Shown in pieces: positions 63,892 to 64,000 of a stretch of DNA of 64,000 bases. The notes beneath the pieces were generated by a model. That model was not told where the DNA came from, did not search any database, and saw only the letters and a program-made list of their open reading frames with translations. Source of the DNA: Peptoniphilus_B koenoeneniae (GTDB taxonomy: Bacteria; Bacillota; Clostridia; Tissierellales; Peptoniphilaceae); assembly GCF_030812875.1 (NCBI RefSeq), contig NZ_JAUSTN010000001.1:247670-311669 (forward strand), read 5' to 3'. Positions within the stretch are counted from its first letter, which is position 1. Each line of letters opens with the position of its first letter. The translations under genes and the position numbers were made by a program.

Positions 63892-64000
63892 TTATCTCTC
63901 TGTATCTTTGCTATGGTCTTTCTTAGTTGACTTAGTTTTGTCATCTGTCTTAAAGCTTTTTATTTGCCCTAATATGGACTTTTTATCTTTATCTTGACTC
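63892..64000 (-). CDS. C-terminal tail of an unidentified element protein (cut by window edge)
   Basis: About 35 residues end in KSILGQIKSFKTDD, then KTKSTKKDHSKDTER and TAA. Lysine/Asp-rich tails of this form occur on large proteins of Tn1549-like elements. The rest lies beyond the window, so no function is proposed. Confidence 0.6.
   Translation of the reverse strand, partial: SQDKDKKSILGQIKSFKTDDKTKSTKKDHSKDTER

Overview
The window is AT-rich chromosomal DNA from a Gram-positive anaerobe of the Clostridia/Tissierellia type. A Peptoniphilaceae-like coccus (Peptoniphilus, Anaerococcus, Finegoldia, Parvimonas) is my best guess. The reasons are a SCIFF peptide with its radical SAM maturase, a T-box controlled eukaryote-type IleRS, and FIVAR-rich, SLH-anchored surface proteins. 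I saw no rRNA, tRNA or CRISPR array. Almost all genes before 59.5 kb lie on the minus strand; the exceptions are pepT-pepD here and the mobilisation pair further on.

Region by region. (1) 1-13.3 kb is core chromosome: rel (partial), recJ, SCIFF maturase and SCIFF peptide, yajC, ileS with its T-box leader, an Rrf2 regulator, a SAF-domain oxidoreductase, a flavoprotein, and the pepT-pepD peptidase pair. (2) 13.3-34.0 kb is a large heme-acquisition locus. It holds two giant secreted NEAT proteins anchored by SLH domains (about 1331 and 1680 aa), a smaller NEAT/copper-amine-oxidase-N protein, a membrane-anchored NEAT protein, an Shp-like heme protein, a heme-type ABC importer (lipoprotein, permease, ATPase) and a flavodoxin. 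An adjoining operon has a DUF454 protein, a CydDC-like ABC pair and an odd DtxR-like regulator whose C-terminal half looks NEAT-like. The gene logic resembles the Shr-Shp-Hts(Sia) heme relay of Streptococcus pyogenes. (3) 34.1-36.5 kb holds a PepC peptidase and a radical SAM protein.

(4) 36.5-48.2 kb is bracketed by two 473-bp copies of the 3' end of metG (methionyl-tRNA synthetase tRNA-binding domain) in the same orientation. Between them lies an FTR1/P19 iron-uptake operon (DUF4418, ABC ATPase, FTR1, P19, DUF2318, two FtsX permeases, ABC ATPase, FMN-binding lipoprotein, a third FtsX permease), a decayed feoAB locus, and debris of a conjugative element (a RepA_N start fragment and an ICE membrane protein). 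(5) From 48.2 kb to beyond the right edge runs a second integrative conjugative element. It has integrase, xis and a sigma-like factor; a MATE + two ABC exporters + ECF transporter + TetR cargo; an oriT-like region with mobC and relaxase; a Thoeris ThsA/ThsB defence pair; a broken DNA methylase with its XRE regulator; and the tail of another element gene.

The main story is serial insertion at one site inside metG, which stacked an iron-uptake island and a second element carrying transport and anti-phage cargo close to a native heme-scavenging locus. Together the systems cover heme capture at the S-layer, relay across the wall, import, possible anaerobic heme handling (flavodoxin), and high-affinity inorganic iron uptake.
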